Part shown: positions 7,793-15,827 of the stretch, in pieces | Numbering within the stretch: position 1 is the stretch's first letter | How the letters are laid out: every line of letters begins with the position of its first letter | NCBI GenBank assembly: GCA_033764095.1 | Contig: JANRJF010000140.1 | Span: 1-19,900 of the forward strand | Source: JBDTMT01 sp033764095 | GTDB lineage: Bacteria > Desulfobacterota > Binatia > HRBIN30 > CADEER01 | Length of the DNA stretch: 19,900 nt | Direction of reading: 5' to 3' | The notes under the pieces: generated by a model | Databases searched by the model: none | What the model saw: the letters and a program-made list of their open reading frames with translations, nothing else | Told to the model about the DNA's origin: nothing | Translations under genes and position numbers: made by a program

Positions 7793-8182
7793 ATGCGAGA
7801 ACGCGTGTTGTGGACGGCGATCCTGGCGACGGCGCTGCTGCTGGCGGCCCCGGCCCGGTCGCAGAGCCCGGCGGAGCTGGCCAAGATTCCGCCCAGCGTG
7901 CGGGCGGGGATCCAGACCGACTTCATGACCCAGAAGCTCCAACTGAGCGCCGAGCAGCGCACCAAGGTCGAGGCGATCAACCTCAAGGTCGCCAACCAGA
8001 TGCAGCCGCTGCTGGAAGGGTCGGCCTGGACCCTGATGCGCGAGGCCAAGGCCGTCGATGAGGCGAAGGACAACGAGCTGCGCGCGGTCCTGACCCCGCA
8101 GCAGTTCGACACCTACGTCGCGTCGAAGGACCAGATCAAAGACCTGCTGAAGCAGAAGGCGGCGGCGAACGCGGCGTCGTAG
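7793..8182 (+). CDS. Secreted periplasmic protein, Spy/CpxP (LTXXQ)-like
   Basis: A 129-residue protein from ATG 7793, set by AGGAGG at 7778-7783. Residues 1-23 form a signal peptide (charged MRER, hydrophobic VLWTAILATALLLAA, cleavage likely after ARS). The mature part is predicted helical and charged. LQLSAEQRTKVEAINLKVANQM resembles, and VLTPQQFDTYVASKD closely resembles, the LTPxQ signatures of Spy/CpxP-type periplasmic proteins. Some of these act as chaperones or envelope-stress modulators. No two-component system lies nearby to support a CpxP role, so function is open. A strong GC hairpin begins at its stop codon, suggesting it is a single-gene transcript. Confidence 0.72.
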   Translation: MRERVLWTAILATALLLAAPARSQSPAELAKIPPSVRAGIQTDFMTQKLQLSAEQRTKVEAINLKVANQMQPLLEGSAWTLMREAKAVDEAKDNELRAVLTPQQFDTYVASKDQIKDLLKQKAAANAAS

Positions 8183-8201
8183 GGCGCGGCACGCCGCGCC
8201 C
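8182..8201 (+). terminator. Strong GC stem-loop at the stop codon
   Basis: GGGCGCGGC (8182-8190) and GCCGCGCCC (8193-8201) are perfect inverted repeats beginning at the last base of the stop codon. The U-tract of a classical intrinsic terminator is missing, as is common in very G+C-rich genomes, so termination is inferred. Confidence 0.45.
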
Positions 8202-8339
8202 GCCGCTCCCTGCCGCCGCCGGCGCGCCACCCGGCGTGTCCCGGCCCGCTTCGCCCGCTGCGGTTGACCGAATCGCGGCGCGCTTGGCGGCGCAGCACCG
8301 GTGCGTCTAGGGTGCGCGCCGCAGAACGGGGAGACGGAC

Positions 8340-8990
8340 ATGGCATTTCGCGTGGTGTGCATCTCGCGCACGACCGCGGCCGGCGGCGAGGACGTCGGGC
8401 AGGCGGTCGCGCAGGGGCTCGGGTTTCGCTACGTCGACGAGCAGATCATCCGGCGCGCGGCGCAGCACGCCCAGGTCGACCCGGGGCTGGTGGCGAAAGC
8501 CAAGCAACACCAGCCGTTGATGCAGCGCCTGCTCGAGAAGCTGCCGCGCGGCGCGGAGGTCGCCGGGGTGGTCGCAGCGGCGGCCGGCGTCCCGGCGGCC
8601 GCGGGGCAAGCCGCCGGTCGGACCGACACCGCCGACTTGCGCGCGCTGATTCAGGCGGCGATCCATGAGGTCGCCGCGCTCGGTGACGCGGTGATCGTCG
8701 CGCACGCCGCCTCGCTGGCGCTTGCCAACACCGCCGGTGTGCTGCGCGTGCTGGTGACCGCGTCGGCGGAGACGCGCGTCCGCCGCGTCGCCGAGCTCGA
8801 GCGGTTGATCAGAGCCGAGGCCGAGCGGCGCATCGCCAGCTCCGATCGCGAGCGCCAGGAATACTTCCAGCGCTTCTACAAGCTGCCGGAGGAGACGGCG
8901 ACGCACTACGACCTGGTCATCAACACCGACGTGCTGAGCACCGCGCAGGCGGTCGCGACGGTGCTGGCCGCGGCCACCGCGCCGCACTGA
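8340..8990 (+). CDS. Cytidylate kinase-like family protein (Cytidylate_kin2 type)
   Basis: A 216-residue protein. ATG 8340 is preferred over an in-frame GTG at 8301 because GGGGAG lies just upstream and the family begins with a strand like AFRVVCISR. The layout fits PF13189: ISRTTAAGGEDVGQAVAQGLG (8-28), YVDEQIIRRAA (31-41), a lid-like stretch SSDRERQEYFQRFYKL (168-182) and THYDLVINTDVLS (188-200). In relatives the P-loop-like segment reads GSGG; here it is AAGG, so phosphate binding may be altered. Residues 70-97 (AAAAGVPAAAGQAAG) are Ala/Gly-rich and probably a flexible insert. Substrate is unknown; activity as CMP kinase should not be assumed. It converges with the rhomboid gene across 14 bases. 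Confidence 0.78.
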   Translation: MAFRVVCISRTTAAGGEDVGQAVAQGLGFRYVDEQIIRRAAQHAQVDPGLVAKAKQHQPLMQRLLEKLPRGAEVAGVVAAAAGVPAAAGQAAGRTDTADLRALIQAAIHEVAALGDAVIVAHAASLALANTAGVLRVLVTASAETRVRRVAELERLIRAEAERRIASSDRERQEYFQRFYKLPEETATHYDLVINTDVLSTAQAVATVLAAATAPH

Positions 8991-9008
8991 GCGCGCGGCG
9001 CGGCTCAG
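8987..9008. terminator. Bidirectional stem-loop shared by two stop codons
   Basis: CTGAGC (8987-8992) and GCTCAG (9003-9008) form an inverted repeat around a GC-only loop. The arms contain the stop codons of the convergent kinase-like gene (plus) and rhomboid gene (minus). With only 14 bases between the genes, this is the only candidate for ending both transcripts. No U-tract. Confidence 0.4.
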
Positions 9009-10507
9009 CGTGCGAGGGCCAGGGTCGCCGACGGCGCGGTGGTGTGGAAGAGCAGCTTCTGCTCGACGGTGCGGCGCGAGTCGGCGCGCAGGCGCGGGTT
9101 GGCAAGGGCGCGGTGGGCGAAGTCGACGGCGTCGGGAAGCTTGGCATCGAGCGCACGGTCGGCGACCTGCGCCCACAGCTCGGCCGGATCGGTCGGCGCC
9201 AGCCGGCGCATGATGCTGCTCAGCGCGGCGGCGGCGGCGTCGTCCTTGCCGGTGCGGGTCAGGACGTCGAAGAGCCGAATGGTCAACGGGCCGTCGGCTG
9301 CGACCTCGGGCACCGCGGCGTGCAGCTCCAACCAGCGCTCGATGGCGAGCGCCTCGCGCCGCTCGGCGAGATCGGTGCGGATCAGGCGCAGACAGGCGCC
9401 CTGCTGGTCGCGCATCTGGTCGAGTCGCGCCAGATGCCAGAACGTCTCGCCCAGGTCGATGTCGTTCGGGTGGCGCAGCAGCTCGGCGGCGAGCAGGCGA
9501 CAGCCGTCGGCGACCCGTCCGGCGTCGAGCAGCGCGGTCAGCTGGGTGGTGACCGGGTCCTGCTTCTCCGCCTCGCGCTCGGCGATCGCCTCGGTGATGA
9601 AGCGCTCCTCGACCTTGAAGACTTTCATGCCGAGCGCGAACACGGCGCCGAAGGCGAAACCCCAGACGTGCGCCCAGTAGGCGACCATCGGCGTCGCGTC
9701 GAGCGGCTGGTAGGTGAGCGCGCCGCGCGCGCTCACCAGCTCGCCGAGGAACCACAACGGCAGCAGGAACCAGGCTGGCACGCTGAACTCGAAGCGCACG
9801 ACGCGGATCATGATGAGGGCGAGGAACATCATCTTGATGCGGGCCCGCGCCCAGCGCACCGCGAAGGCACCCATGACGCCGGCGATGGCGCCCGAAGCGC
9901 CGACCAACGGGGCGCTCATCGTCGGATCCTGCAGCGCGAACAGCCCGCCGGCCGCCATCCCGGCGGCGAGGTAGAAGACGGCGAAGATCGGGCGGCCCCA
10001 GACGTCCTCGACCGAGGGGCCGGTGAGGTAGAGGAACAGCATGTTGAAGAGCAGGTGCAGCAGGCCACCGTGGATGAACATCGAGGTGAGCAGCTTGAGC
10101 CACGAGAACTGCGCCGGGATGAGGCCCCAGCGGTAGGCGGCATCGTCGTGCTCGGCGGCGAGCCAGCGCGCGGTGAGGTTGTCGAGCACCTTCTGGCGCT
10201 GCGCCAGCGACGCTTCGTCGGGCTCGGCCTCGTCGAGCTCCTCGCGCGCCTGGCGGCGCTCGGTGGCGCTCAGCGTTGCCAGGACCCGGTCGATCGCCTG
10301 TTTCAACTCGGGCGCGGGCGTCAGGTCGGGGTTGGCGACGTAGTACTTGGCGGTGTCGGAAAAATATTCGCCGACCTGTTGCTCCTGCTCGTAGGTCATC
10401 GCTGGGTGCGCCAGGTAGACCAGCGAGCAGAGGACGATGATGCCGAAGGTGACCACCGGAACGCGGCGCAGCGGTCCGCAGTCGTTGCCGATCGGGATCA
10501 GGAACAT
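9005..10507 (-). CDS. Rhomboid family intramembrane serine protease with large insert and helical C-terminal region
   Basis: A 500-residue protein. The rhomboid core has HGGLLHLLFNMLFLY (146-160, with Asn155), the catalytic serine in GASGAIAG (Ser205) and the catalytic histidine in AHVWGFAFG (His280), the Ser-His dyad that cuts peptide bonds within or near membranes. After the first hydrophobic segment (15-33) comes an insert of about 95 charged, helical residues (35-130, rich in Glu, Arg and Gln) before the next membrane segment. Residues from about 310 to 490 are soluble, Ala/Leu/Arg-rich helices that look like TPR-type hairpins (LLDAGRVADGCRLLAAELL and similar). Rhomboid cores alone are about 200 residues. 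It follows a lipoprotein gene by 10 bases with a GAGG upstream, so the two form an operon. Confidence 0.9.
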   Translation of the reverse strand: MFLIPIGNDCGPLRRVPVVTFGIIVLCSLVYLAHPAMTYEQEQQVGEYFSDTAKYYVANPDLTPAPELKQAIDRVLATLSATERRQAREELDEAEPDEASLAQRQKVLDNLTARWLAAEHDDAAYRWGLIPAQFSWLKLLTSMFIHGGLLHLLFNMLFLYLTGPSVEDVWGRPIFAVFYLAAGMAAGGLFALQDPTMSAPLVGASGAIAGVMGAFAVRWARARIKMMFLALIMIRVVRFEFSVPAWFLLPLWFLGELVSARGALTYQPLDATPMVAYWAHVWGFAFGAVFALGMKVFKVEERFITEAIAEREAEKQDPVTTQLTALLDAGRVADGCRLLAAELLRHPNDIDLGETFWHLARLDQMRDQQGACLRLIRTDLAERREALAIERWLELHAAVPEVAADGPLTIRLFDVLTRTGKDDAAAAALSSIMRRLAPTDPAELWAQVADRALDAKLPDAVDFAHRALANPRLRADSRRTVEQKLLFHTTAPSATLALAR

Positions 10508-10517
10508 CGCCGCCGCC

Positions 10518-11282
10518 TCACCGCGTCTTGAACTGCACCAGCTCGAGCGTCTGCTCGCCCGACCCGAGCGACTCCGGGCGGAGGGTCATGCGCAGCGTGT
10601 GCTTCACCGTGCCGACGCCCGGTGCCAGCCAGGTCGAGGTGTTGACCTGGATCTCCGCGTCGCCGTCGATATCGCGCCCGTTGAGGTGCGGAATGGTGCG
10701 GTGGCCGATCGACTCGCTGTCGATGCGGACGCAGCGCCGGAAGGTGCCGGCAGGAACCGTGACCTCGGCGTCGACCGCCGCGATCTGCGCGGTGCCGGTC
10801 ATCATCAACTCTTCGGAATCGGTCACCCGCATCGGCTGGCGCGTGTCCCAGGTCGTCCCGACGCTGAGCGGGAAGCGTAGCTGGTAGACCGGCTCGGCGA
10901 GCGGGACGACGTCGTTCGAGCCGCGCGCCTGGCGGGCGATCTCGGCGATGCCGCGTTTGTCGCGGGCGAAGAAGGCGTAGCTGTGGCCGTTCTCCAGCTG
11001 GTTGACGGTGACCATCGGAGTAGCGTCGCGGCCGCCGATCGAGCGCGCCTCCTGCGCCTTGACATCCACCATGATGTCATCGATCGGCTGCGACGCGGTG
11101 GCGCGATGAATGCCGCCGTCTTCCTCTCGATAGCGGTAGCCGGCAAAGAAGTTCAGCTCGCCGGAAGTGACGTAGCGCCACTGCGCGCCGGCCTCGAGCG
11201 GGAAATATGACTCCGGCGACGGCTGGCAGCCCAGCAGGCCGACGATGGCGACCAGCACCCCGCTCCACCGGACCATCCACAT
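10518..11282 (-). CDS. Hypothetical lipoprotein, cotranscribed with the rhomboid protease
   Basis: A 254-residue protein with a lipoprotein signal peptide (MWMVRWSGVLVAIVGLLGC; lipobox LLGC, Cys19 lipidated; Gln at +2, suggesting the outer membrane). The mature protein is beta-rich. YFPLEAGAQWRY near its start, VTVPAGTFRRCVRI and WLAPGVGTVKHT near its end recur in a broad group of uncharacterised bacterial lipoproteins that I recognise only by pattern. No catalytic motif is seen. Its stop is 10 bases before the rhomboid start, so joint expression is likely. Being a substrate or partner of that protease is possible but rests only on adjacency. Confidence 0.8.
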   Translation of the reverse strand: MWMVRWSGVLVAIVGLLGCQPSPESYFPLEAGAQWRYVTSGELNFFAGYRYREEDGGIHRATASQPIDDIMVDVKAQEARSIGGRDATPMVTVNQLENGHSYAFFARDKRGIAEIARQARGSNDVVPLAEPVYQLRFPLSVGTTWDTRQPMRVTDSEELMMTGTAQIAAVDAEVTVPAGTFRRCVRIDSESIGHRTIPHLNGRDIDGDAEIQVNTSTWLAPGVGTVKHTLRMTLRPESLGSGEQTLELVQFKTR

Positions 11283-11378
11283 GGGAGCCGCAGGCTAGCG
11301 GCGAACCCGACCCTCCGCCACGCCGATTTCGCCGCTCGGCGGCGGTCCGCTGCCGCCGGTCGCGGGCCGCGGCGCGTC

Positions 11379-12317
11379 TCAGAGGCCCAGCGCCGCGCGG
11401 GTCGCGGATCCCACCTGGCCGTCGACGAACAGGCCGCGTTGCTGCTGGAACGTGCGCACCGCCAGGTCGGTCAGCGGGCCGAACTCACCGTCGATCTCGT
11501 CGCCGCTGAAGCCGAGCGCGCGCTGCAGCTTCTTCACGTCCGCGCCGGTGAGGCGCGGCAGCGTGAGGCGCAGCAGGCGCTCGGCGGGATCCTGCGCGGA
11601 GGCGGTGACGGTCGACGTGTCGGTCTTGAGGGCCGGCGCGCTGATCACCACGCCGTGCGCGGTCAGCGGCAGCTCGAGACTCCACTTCTTCTGCTTGATG
11701 AGCTGCTGCAGCGTCTCCATCCGATAGACGGTCTTGCGCAGCAGGGGATTGTCGTGCGTCGCCAGCCACTCGCGCCGGGTAGCGACGTAGCTCGCCACCC
11801 AGGCCTTCTCGCCGGCGGCCTCGGGCGTGCCGCTGCTCTTCAGGACGCGGTCGCGGATGCGGGCGAAGGACCCGTGGACGGTGCTGTCGTAGACCACCGT
11901 GACGCTGAGCGGCGCGGTGAGGGCCAGCGTCTCGCAGTGGCGCAGGGCCGGCTCGAAGTAGACGCGGTCGAAGAACGCGTCCTGTGTCGTGCGCATCACC
12001 GGATCGTCGCCGGCGCGGACCAGCAGATCCCGCAGCGCCGCGTCGCGGTCGAGGGCGAAGTCGCGCGCCTCCAGGCGCGGCAGGAAGACCGCCAGCTCGG
12101 CGGCCAGGCCGCCGTTGGCGTCGCAGTAGGCGTGGATGAGCAGCGCCAGGTTGCCGCTCGCCAACGTCGTCTGCGAGCGCCCATAGGTCAGATGCCCCGG
12201 ATCGTCGGGATGAAACGTGACGTTGCCGTAGTCGCCGCGGATCCGCCCGGTCTCGAACACGTTGACGATCGCCTGCGCGGTCGCGCTCTGCTGGGTGGTG
12301 AGCTTCGGTCGTGCCAT
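11379..12317 (-). CDS. GH46 chitosanase-like protein with C-terminal peptidoglycan-binding domain
   Basis: A 312-residue protein. The N-terminal domain (1 to about 240) has the GH46 pattern: TTQQSATAQAIVNVFETGR, where Glu22 would be the general acid, then an acidic pair Asp38/Asp39 and GHLTYGRSQTTL (41-52), and LAVFLPRLE. GH46 enzymes cut chitosan with an acid pair of about this spacing. Residues 249-312 (TGADVKKLQRALGF, DGEFGPLTDLAVRTFQQQRGL, DGQVGSATRAAL) are a PG_binding_1 domain. No signal peptide or membrane segment precedes the domain, although the substrate would be outside the cytoplasm, and no better upstream start is visible. Similar chitosanase-like/PG-binding fusions may act on murein-like glycans; activity is inferred. 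Confidence 0.78.
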   Translation of the reverse strand: MARPKLTTQQSATAQAIVNVFETGRIRGDYGNVTFHPDDPGHLTYGRSQTTLASGNLALLIHAYCDANGGLAAELAVFLPRLEARDFALDRDAALRDLLVRAGDDPVMRTTQDAFFDRVYFEPALRHCETLALTAPLSVTVVYDSTVHGSFARIRDRVLKSSGTPEAAGEKAWVASYVATRREWLATHDNPLLRKTVYRMETLQQLIKQKKWSLELPLTAHGVVISAPALKTDTSTVTASAQDPAERLLRLTLPRLTGADVKKLQRALGFSGDEIDGEFGPLTDLAVRTFQQQRGLFVDGQVGSATRAALGL

Positions 12318-12496
12318 GGCCCTCGCCCCTCGCTGGCCGGTGCCGATGTGCTCGGTCCGCCGGCCGGTCGTCGCCGCCGGCCCGATTGCTCGGCGCGCGT
12401 GCCCGCCTCATGACGATCGGCCGTCGCACCGACAATTGGGGGTTCCCCGCAGGGTGGCGCGTGGCGGCCCAGCGCGGACGCGTCGCGCCCGCCAGG
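12318..12496. other. Intergenic region without a recognised gene
   Basis: The 179 bases lie between the start of the chitosanase-like gene and the end of the small Cys-rich gene, both on the minus strand. The chitosanase-like promoter should lie here. I see no clear hairpin, promoter boxes or RNA gene. Confidence 0.5.
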
Positions 12497-12787
12497 CTAG
12501 CGGCGGAAGAGTCGGTCGAGCTTGGCGCGTGCCGCGGCGGCGGGATCGGCCGCGGCCGGCGCGGCCGCGCCGGGGCTGAACCAGTCGCAGAAGTTGCCGC
12601 GCTCCTTGTCGACCTGGCGTTCGGCCTGCGGCTCGCGACACTGATTGTGCATCGCCGGGGCGTAGCGCGCGCAGTTGCGGCAGCAGCGCAGGTCGTTCCC
12701 GCACGCCAGGCAGGCGGCGCGGCGACCCACCGGCTGGCGGGCGTCGAAGGCGGCGCCGCAGCGCCAGCAGGTCGGTCCCTCGGACAT
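12497..12787 (-). CDS. Small cysteine-rich, probable zinc-binding protein of unknown function
   Basis: A 96-residue protein from ATG 12787. Nine cysteines lie at 7, 10, 26, 29, 35, 36, 39, 50 and 67: CWRCG, CLACG, then LRCCRNCARY, NQCREP and NFCDWF. The first two CxxC pairs form a likely zinc ribbon, and the later Cys could hold a second metal. The C-terminal part is an Ala/Pro linker and a short basic helix. I know this pattern (LRxCRNCxxY, QCREPxAE, DKERxNFCDWF) only as a recurrent uncharacterised bacterial protein. It diverges from xerC across 81 bases, so both promoters must be compact. No function is claimed. Confidence 0.82.
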   Translation of the reverse strand: MSEGPTCWRCGAAFDARQPVGRRAACLACGNDLRCCRNCARYAPAMHNQCREPQAERQVDKERGNFCDWFSPGAAAPAAADPAAAARAKLDRLFRR

Positions 12788-12868
12788 CGCTTTCTTGTTC
12801 CGCCCGGGGGCGGTTGTTACCATGCGCGCCGCGTCGCGCCCAGGCGCGCGACGGTGGTGGTGGAGGCG

Positions 12869-13780
<912 letters not shown>

Positions 13781-13802
13781 TCGGTCGCTGCTGCGACCGC
13801 GC

Positions 13803-13915
13803 GGATCGCCTATCGCGTCTCGCCTATCGTCGGAGCAGCGCCTATGCCTGACGGCCTATCGCATATGGTCGGAGAACGCCGTATCGGGTATCGACATTCC
13901 GACGATAGGCGATCC
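13803..13915. repeat. Heptanucleotide repeat tract, unit CGCCTAT, with inverted end
   Basis: Between xerC and hslV, 7-base units follow one another: CGCCTAT (13807), CGCGTCT, CGCCTAT (13821), CGTCGGA, then after four bases CGCCTAT (13839), GCCTGAC, GGCCTAT, CGCATAT, GGTCGGA, and later CGGGTAT (13885). The end is inverted. CGCCTATCGTCGGA (13821-13834) is repeated perfectly as its reverse complement at 13898-13911, and GGATCGCCTATCG (13803-13815) as its reverse complement at 13903-13915. A hairpin with a 13-14 bp stem and a 60-90 base loop is therefore possible. It ends 11 bases before the hslV start. Confidence 0.8.
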
Positions 13916-13926
13916 AGCGACAGTCA

Positions 13927-14466
13927 ATGACCGACCGCATCCGCAGCACGACCATTCTGGCCCTGCGCCACCACGGTACCGTCGTCATGGCCGGCGACGG
14001 ACAGGTGACGCTCGGCAACTCGGTGATGAAGCACGGCGCGCGCAAAGTGCGGCGGCTGCGCGGCGGCAGCGTGCTGGCCGGCTTTGCCGGCGCCAGCGCC
14101 GACGCCTTCACGCTGTTCGACAAGTTCGAGGGCAAGCTCGACCAGCATCAGGGCAACCTGCAGCGCGCCGCGGTCGAGCTGGCGAAGGAGTGGCGCACCG
14201 ACCGCATGCTGCGCCGGCTGGAAGCGCTGCTGCTCACCGCCAACGCCGAGTCGCTGTTGGTGATCTCGGGCAGCGGCGACGTGATCGAGCCGGACGAGCC
14301 GGTCACCGGCATCGGCTCCGGTGCCCCGTATGCCCTTGCCGCGGCGCGCGCGCTGATGGCGCACAGTCGGCTCGACGCGGCGGCGATCGCGCGTGAGGCG
14401 ATGACGATCGCCGCCTCGCTGTGCATCTACACCAACGACCAGATCGTCATCGAGACGCTGCCATGA
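13927..14466 (+). CDS. hslV: ATP-dependent protease subunit HslV (ClpQ), N-terminal Thr peptidase
   Basis: A 179-residue proteasome-like peptidase that forms a dodecamer and degrades proteins unfolded by HslU. The chain reads MTDRIRS-TTILALRHHG, so the nucleophile is probably Thr8 after removal of a seven-residue propeptide; E. coli HslV loses only Met, while ClpQ of Bacillus has a short extension. GDGQVTLG (23-30), KVRRL (40-44), AGFAGASADAFTLF and EWRTDRMLRRLEALL follow the family closely. No Shine-Dalgarno precedes ATG 13927, because the heptamer repeat tract ends just before it, so translation may be weak or influenced by that structure. The stop overlaps the hslU start (ATGA). Confidence 0.95.
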   Translation: MTDRIRSTTILALRHHGTVVMAGDGQVTLGNSVMKHGARKVRRLRGGSVLAGFAGASADAFTLFDKFEGKLDQHQGNLQRAAVELAKEWRTDRMLRRLEALLLTANAESLLVISGSGDVIEPDEPVTGIGSGAPYALAAARALMAHSRLDAAAIAREAMTIAASLCIYTNDQIVIETLP

Positions 14467-15815
14467 GCCAGATGACGCCGCGCGAGATCGTCTCCGAGCT
14501 CGACCGCTACATCGTCGGCCAGCGCAACGCCAAGCGCGCCGTCGCCATCGCGCTGCGCAACCGCTGGCGCCGCCAGCAGGTGAGCGAGGACCTGCGCGAC
14601 GAGATCGCGCCGAAGAACATCATCATGATCGGCCCCACCGGGGTCGGAAAGACGGAGATCTCGCGCCGCCTCGCCAAGCTGGCGCAGGCGCCGTTCCTCA
14701 AGGTCGAGGCGTCGAAGTTCACCGAGGTCGGCTATGTCGGGCGCGACGTCGAGTCGATGATCCGCGACCTCACCGAGCTGGCGATCAAGATGGTGCGCGA
14801 GGAGGAGAAGGAGAAGGTGCAGGTGCGGGCGCGCGCCCGGGCCGAGGAGCGTGTGCTCGACCTCCTGCTGCCGCCGATCTCCAACGACCGCCGCATCCAG
14901 CCGATGGGCGGCGAGAGCGAGACGGCGGCCGACGGCGGCACGCGCGACAAGCTGCGCCGCATGCTGCGCGAGGGCGCGCTCGACGACCGGCGGGTCGAGA
15001 TCGAGGTCAACAAGCCGGCCAGCATCCCGATGGTCGAGGTGATGGGGCCGCAGGGCTTCGACGAGATGAGCGCCCAGCTCAAGGATGCCTTCGCCAACCT
15101 GTTCCCCGGCAAGACCAAGGCGCAGCAGATGACGGTGCGCGAGGCGCTCGAGCACCTGAGCCAGGAGGAGGCGACCAAGCTGCTCGACCAGGACGCCGTC
15201 AACCAGGAGGCGATCCGCCGCGTCGAGCAGTCGGGCATCGTGTTCATCGACGAGATCGACAAGATCGCCGGGCGCCAGGGGCACGGCGGTCCGGACGTGT
15301 CGCGCGAGGGCGTGCAGCGCGACCTGCTGCCGATCGTCGAGGGCAGCACGGTGAACACCAAGCACGGGATGGTGCGCACCGACCACATCCTGTTCATCGC
15401 CTCGGGCGCCTTCCACATCAGCAAGCCGTCCGACCTGCTGCCCGAGTTCCAGGGTCGCTTTCCGATCCGCGTCGAGCTCGACGCGCTGACCCGCGAGGAC
15501 TTCGTCCGCATCCTCAGCGAGCCGGCCAACGCGCTGCTCAAGCAGTACGTCGCGCTGATGCAGACCGAGGGCATCGAGCTGCGCTTCACCGACGACGCCA
15601 TCGCGGCCATCGCCGACGTCGCCGCCAAGGTGAACGAGCGCACCGAGAACATCGGCGCCCGCCGTCTTCACACGGTCATGGAGCGGTTACTTGACCAGAT
15701 ATCGTTCGACGCGCCAGAGATGTCCGGTTCGCAGGTGACGATCGACGCGGAACAGGTGCGCGCCAAGCTCGATGCGGTGGTCCAGGATGACGATCTCTCA
15801 CGCTACATTCTCTGA
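14463..15815 (+). CDS. hslU: ATP-dependent protease ATPase subunit HslU (ClpY)
   Basis: A 450-residue AAA+ unfoldase that caps HslV and threads substrates into it. MTPREIVSELDRYIVGQ opens the protein; Walker A is GPTGVGKT (57-64); the pore loop is GYVGRD (90-95); Walker B is IVFIDEIDKI (259-268). Residues of about 110-235 are the intermediate I domain. ENIGARRLHTVMERLL is the sensor-2 region. The C-terminus DLSRYIL is the tail that inserts between HslV subunits and activates them. ATG 14463 overlaps the hslV stop by four bases (ATGA), which gives translational coupling and balanced amounts. argB follows after 12 bases. Confidence 0.97.
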   Translation: MSQMTPREIVSELDRYIVGQRNAKRAVAIALRNRWRRQQVSEDLRDEIAPKNIIMIGPTGVGKTEISRRLAKLAQAPFLKVEASKFTEVGYVGRDVESMIRDLTELAIKMVREEEKEKVQVRARARAEERVLDLLLPPISNDRRIQPMGGESETAADGGTRDKLRRMLREGALDDRRVEIEVNKPASIPMVEVMGPQGFDEMSAQLKDAFANLFPGKTKAQQMTVREALEHLSQEEATKLLDQDAVNQEAIRRVEQSGIVFIDEIDKIAGRQGHGGPDVSREGVQRDLLPIVEGSTVNTKHGMVRTDHILFIASGAFHISKPSDLLPEFQGRFPIRVELDALTREDFVRILSEPANALLKQYVALMQTEGIELRFTDDAIAAIADVAAKVNERTENIGARRLHTVMERLLDQISFDAPEMSGSQVTIDAEQVRAKLDAVVQDDDLSRYIL

Positions 15816-15827
15816 GTCGGCCGGCTG

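Noticed and set aside
8307..10103. 598-codon minus-strand open frame
   Set aside because: Out-of-frame shadow of the rhomboid gene, continuing antisense to the kinase-like gene.
9044..10531. 495-codon plus-strand open frame over the rhomboid gene
   Set aside because: Antisense shadow of a gene with catalytic motifs; no motif of its own.
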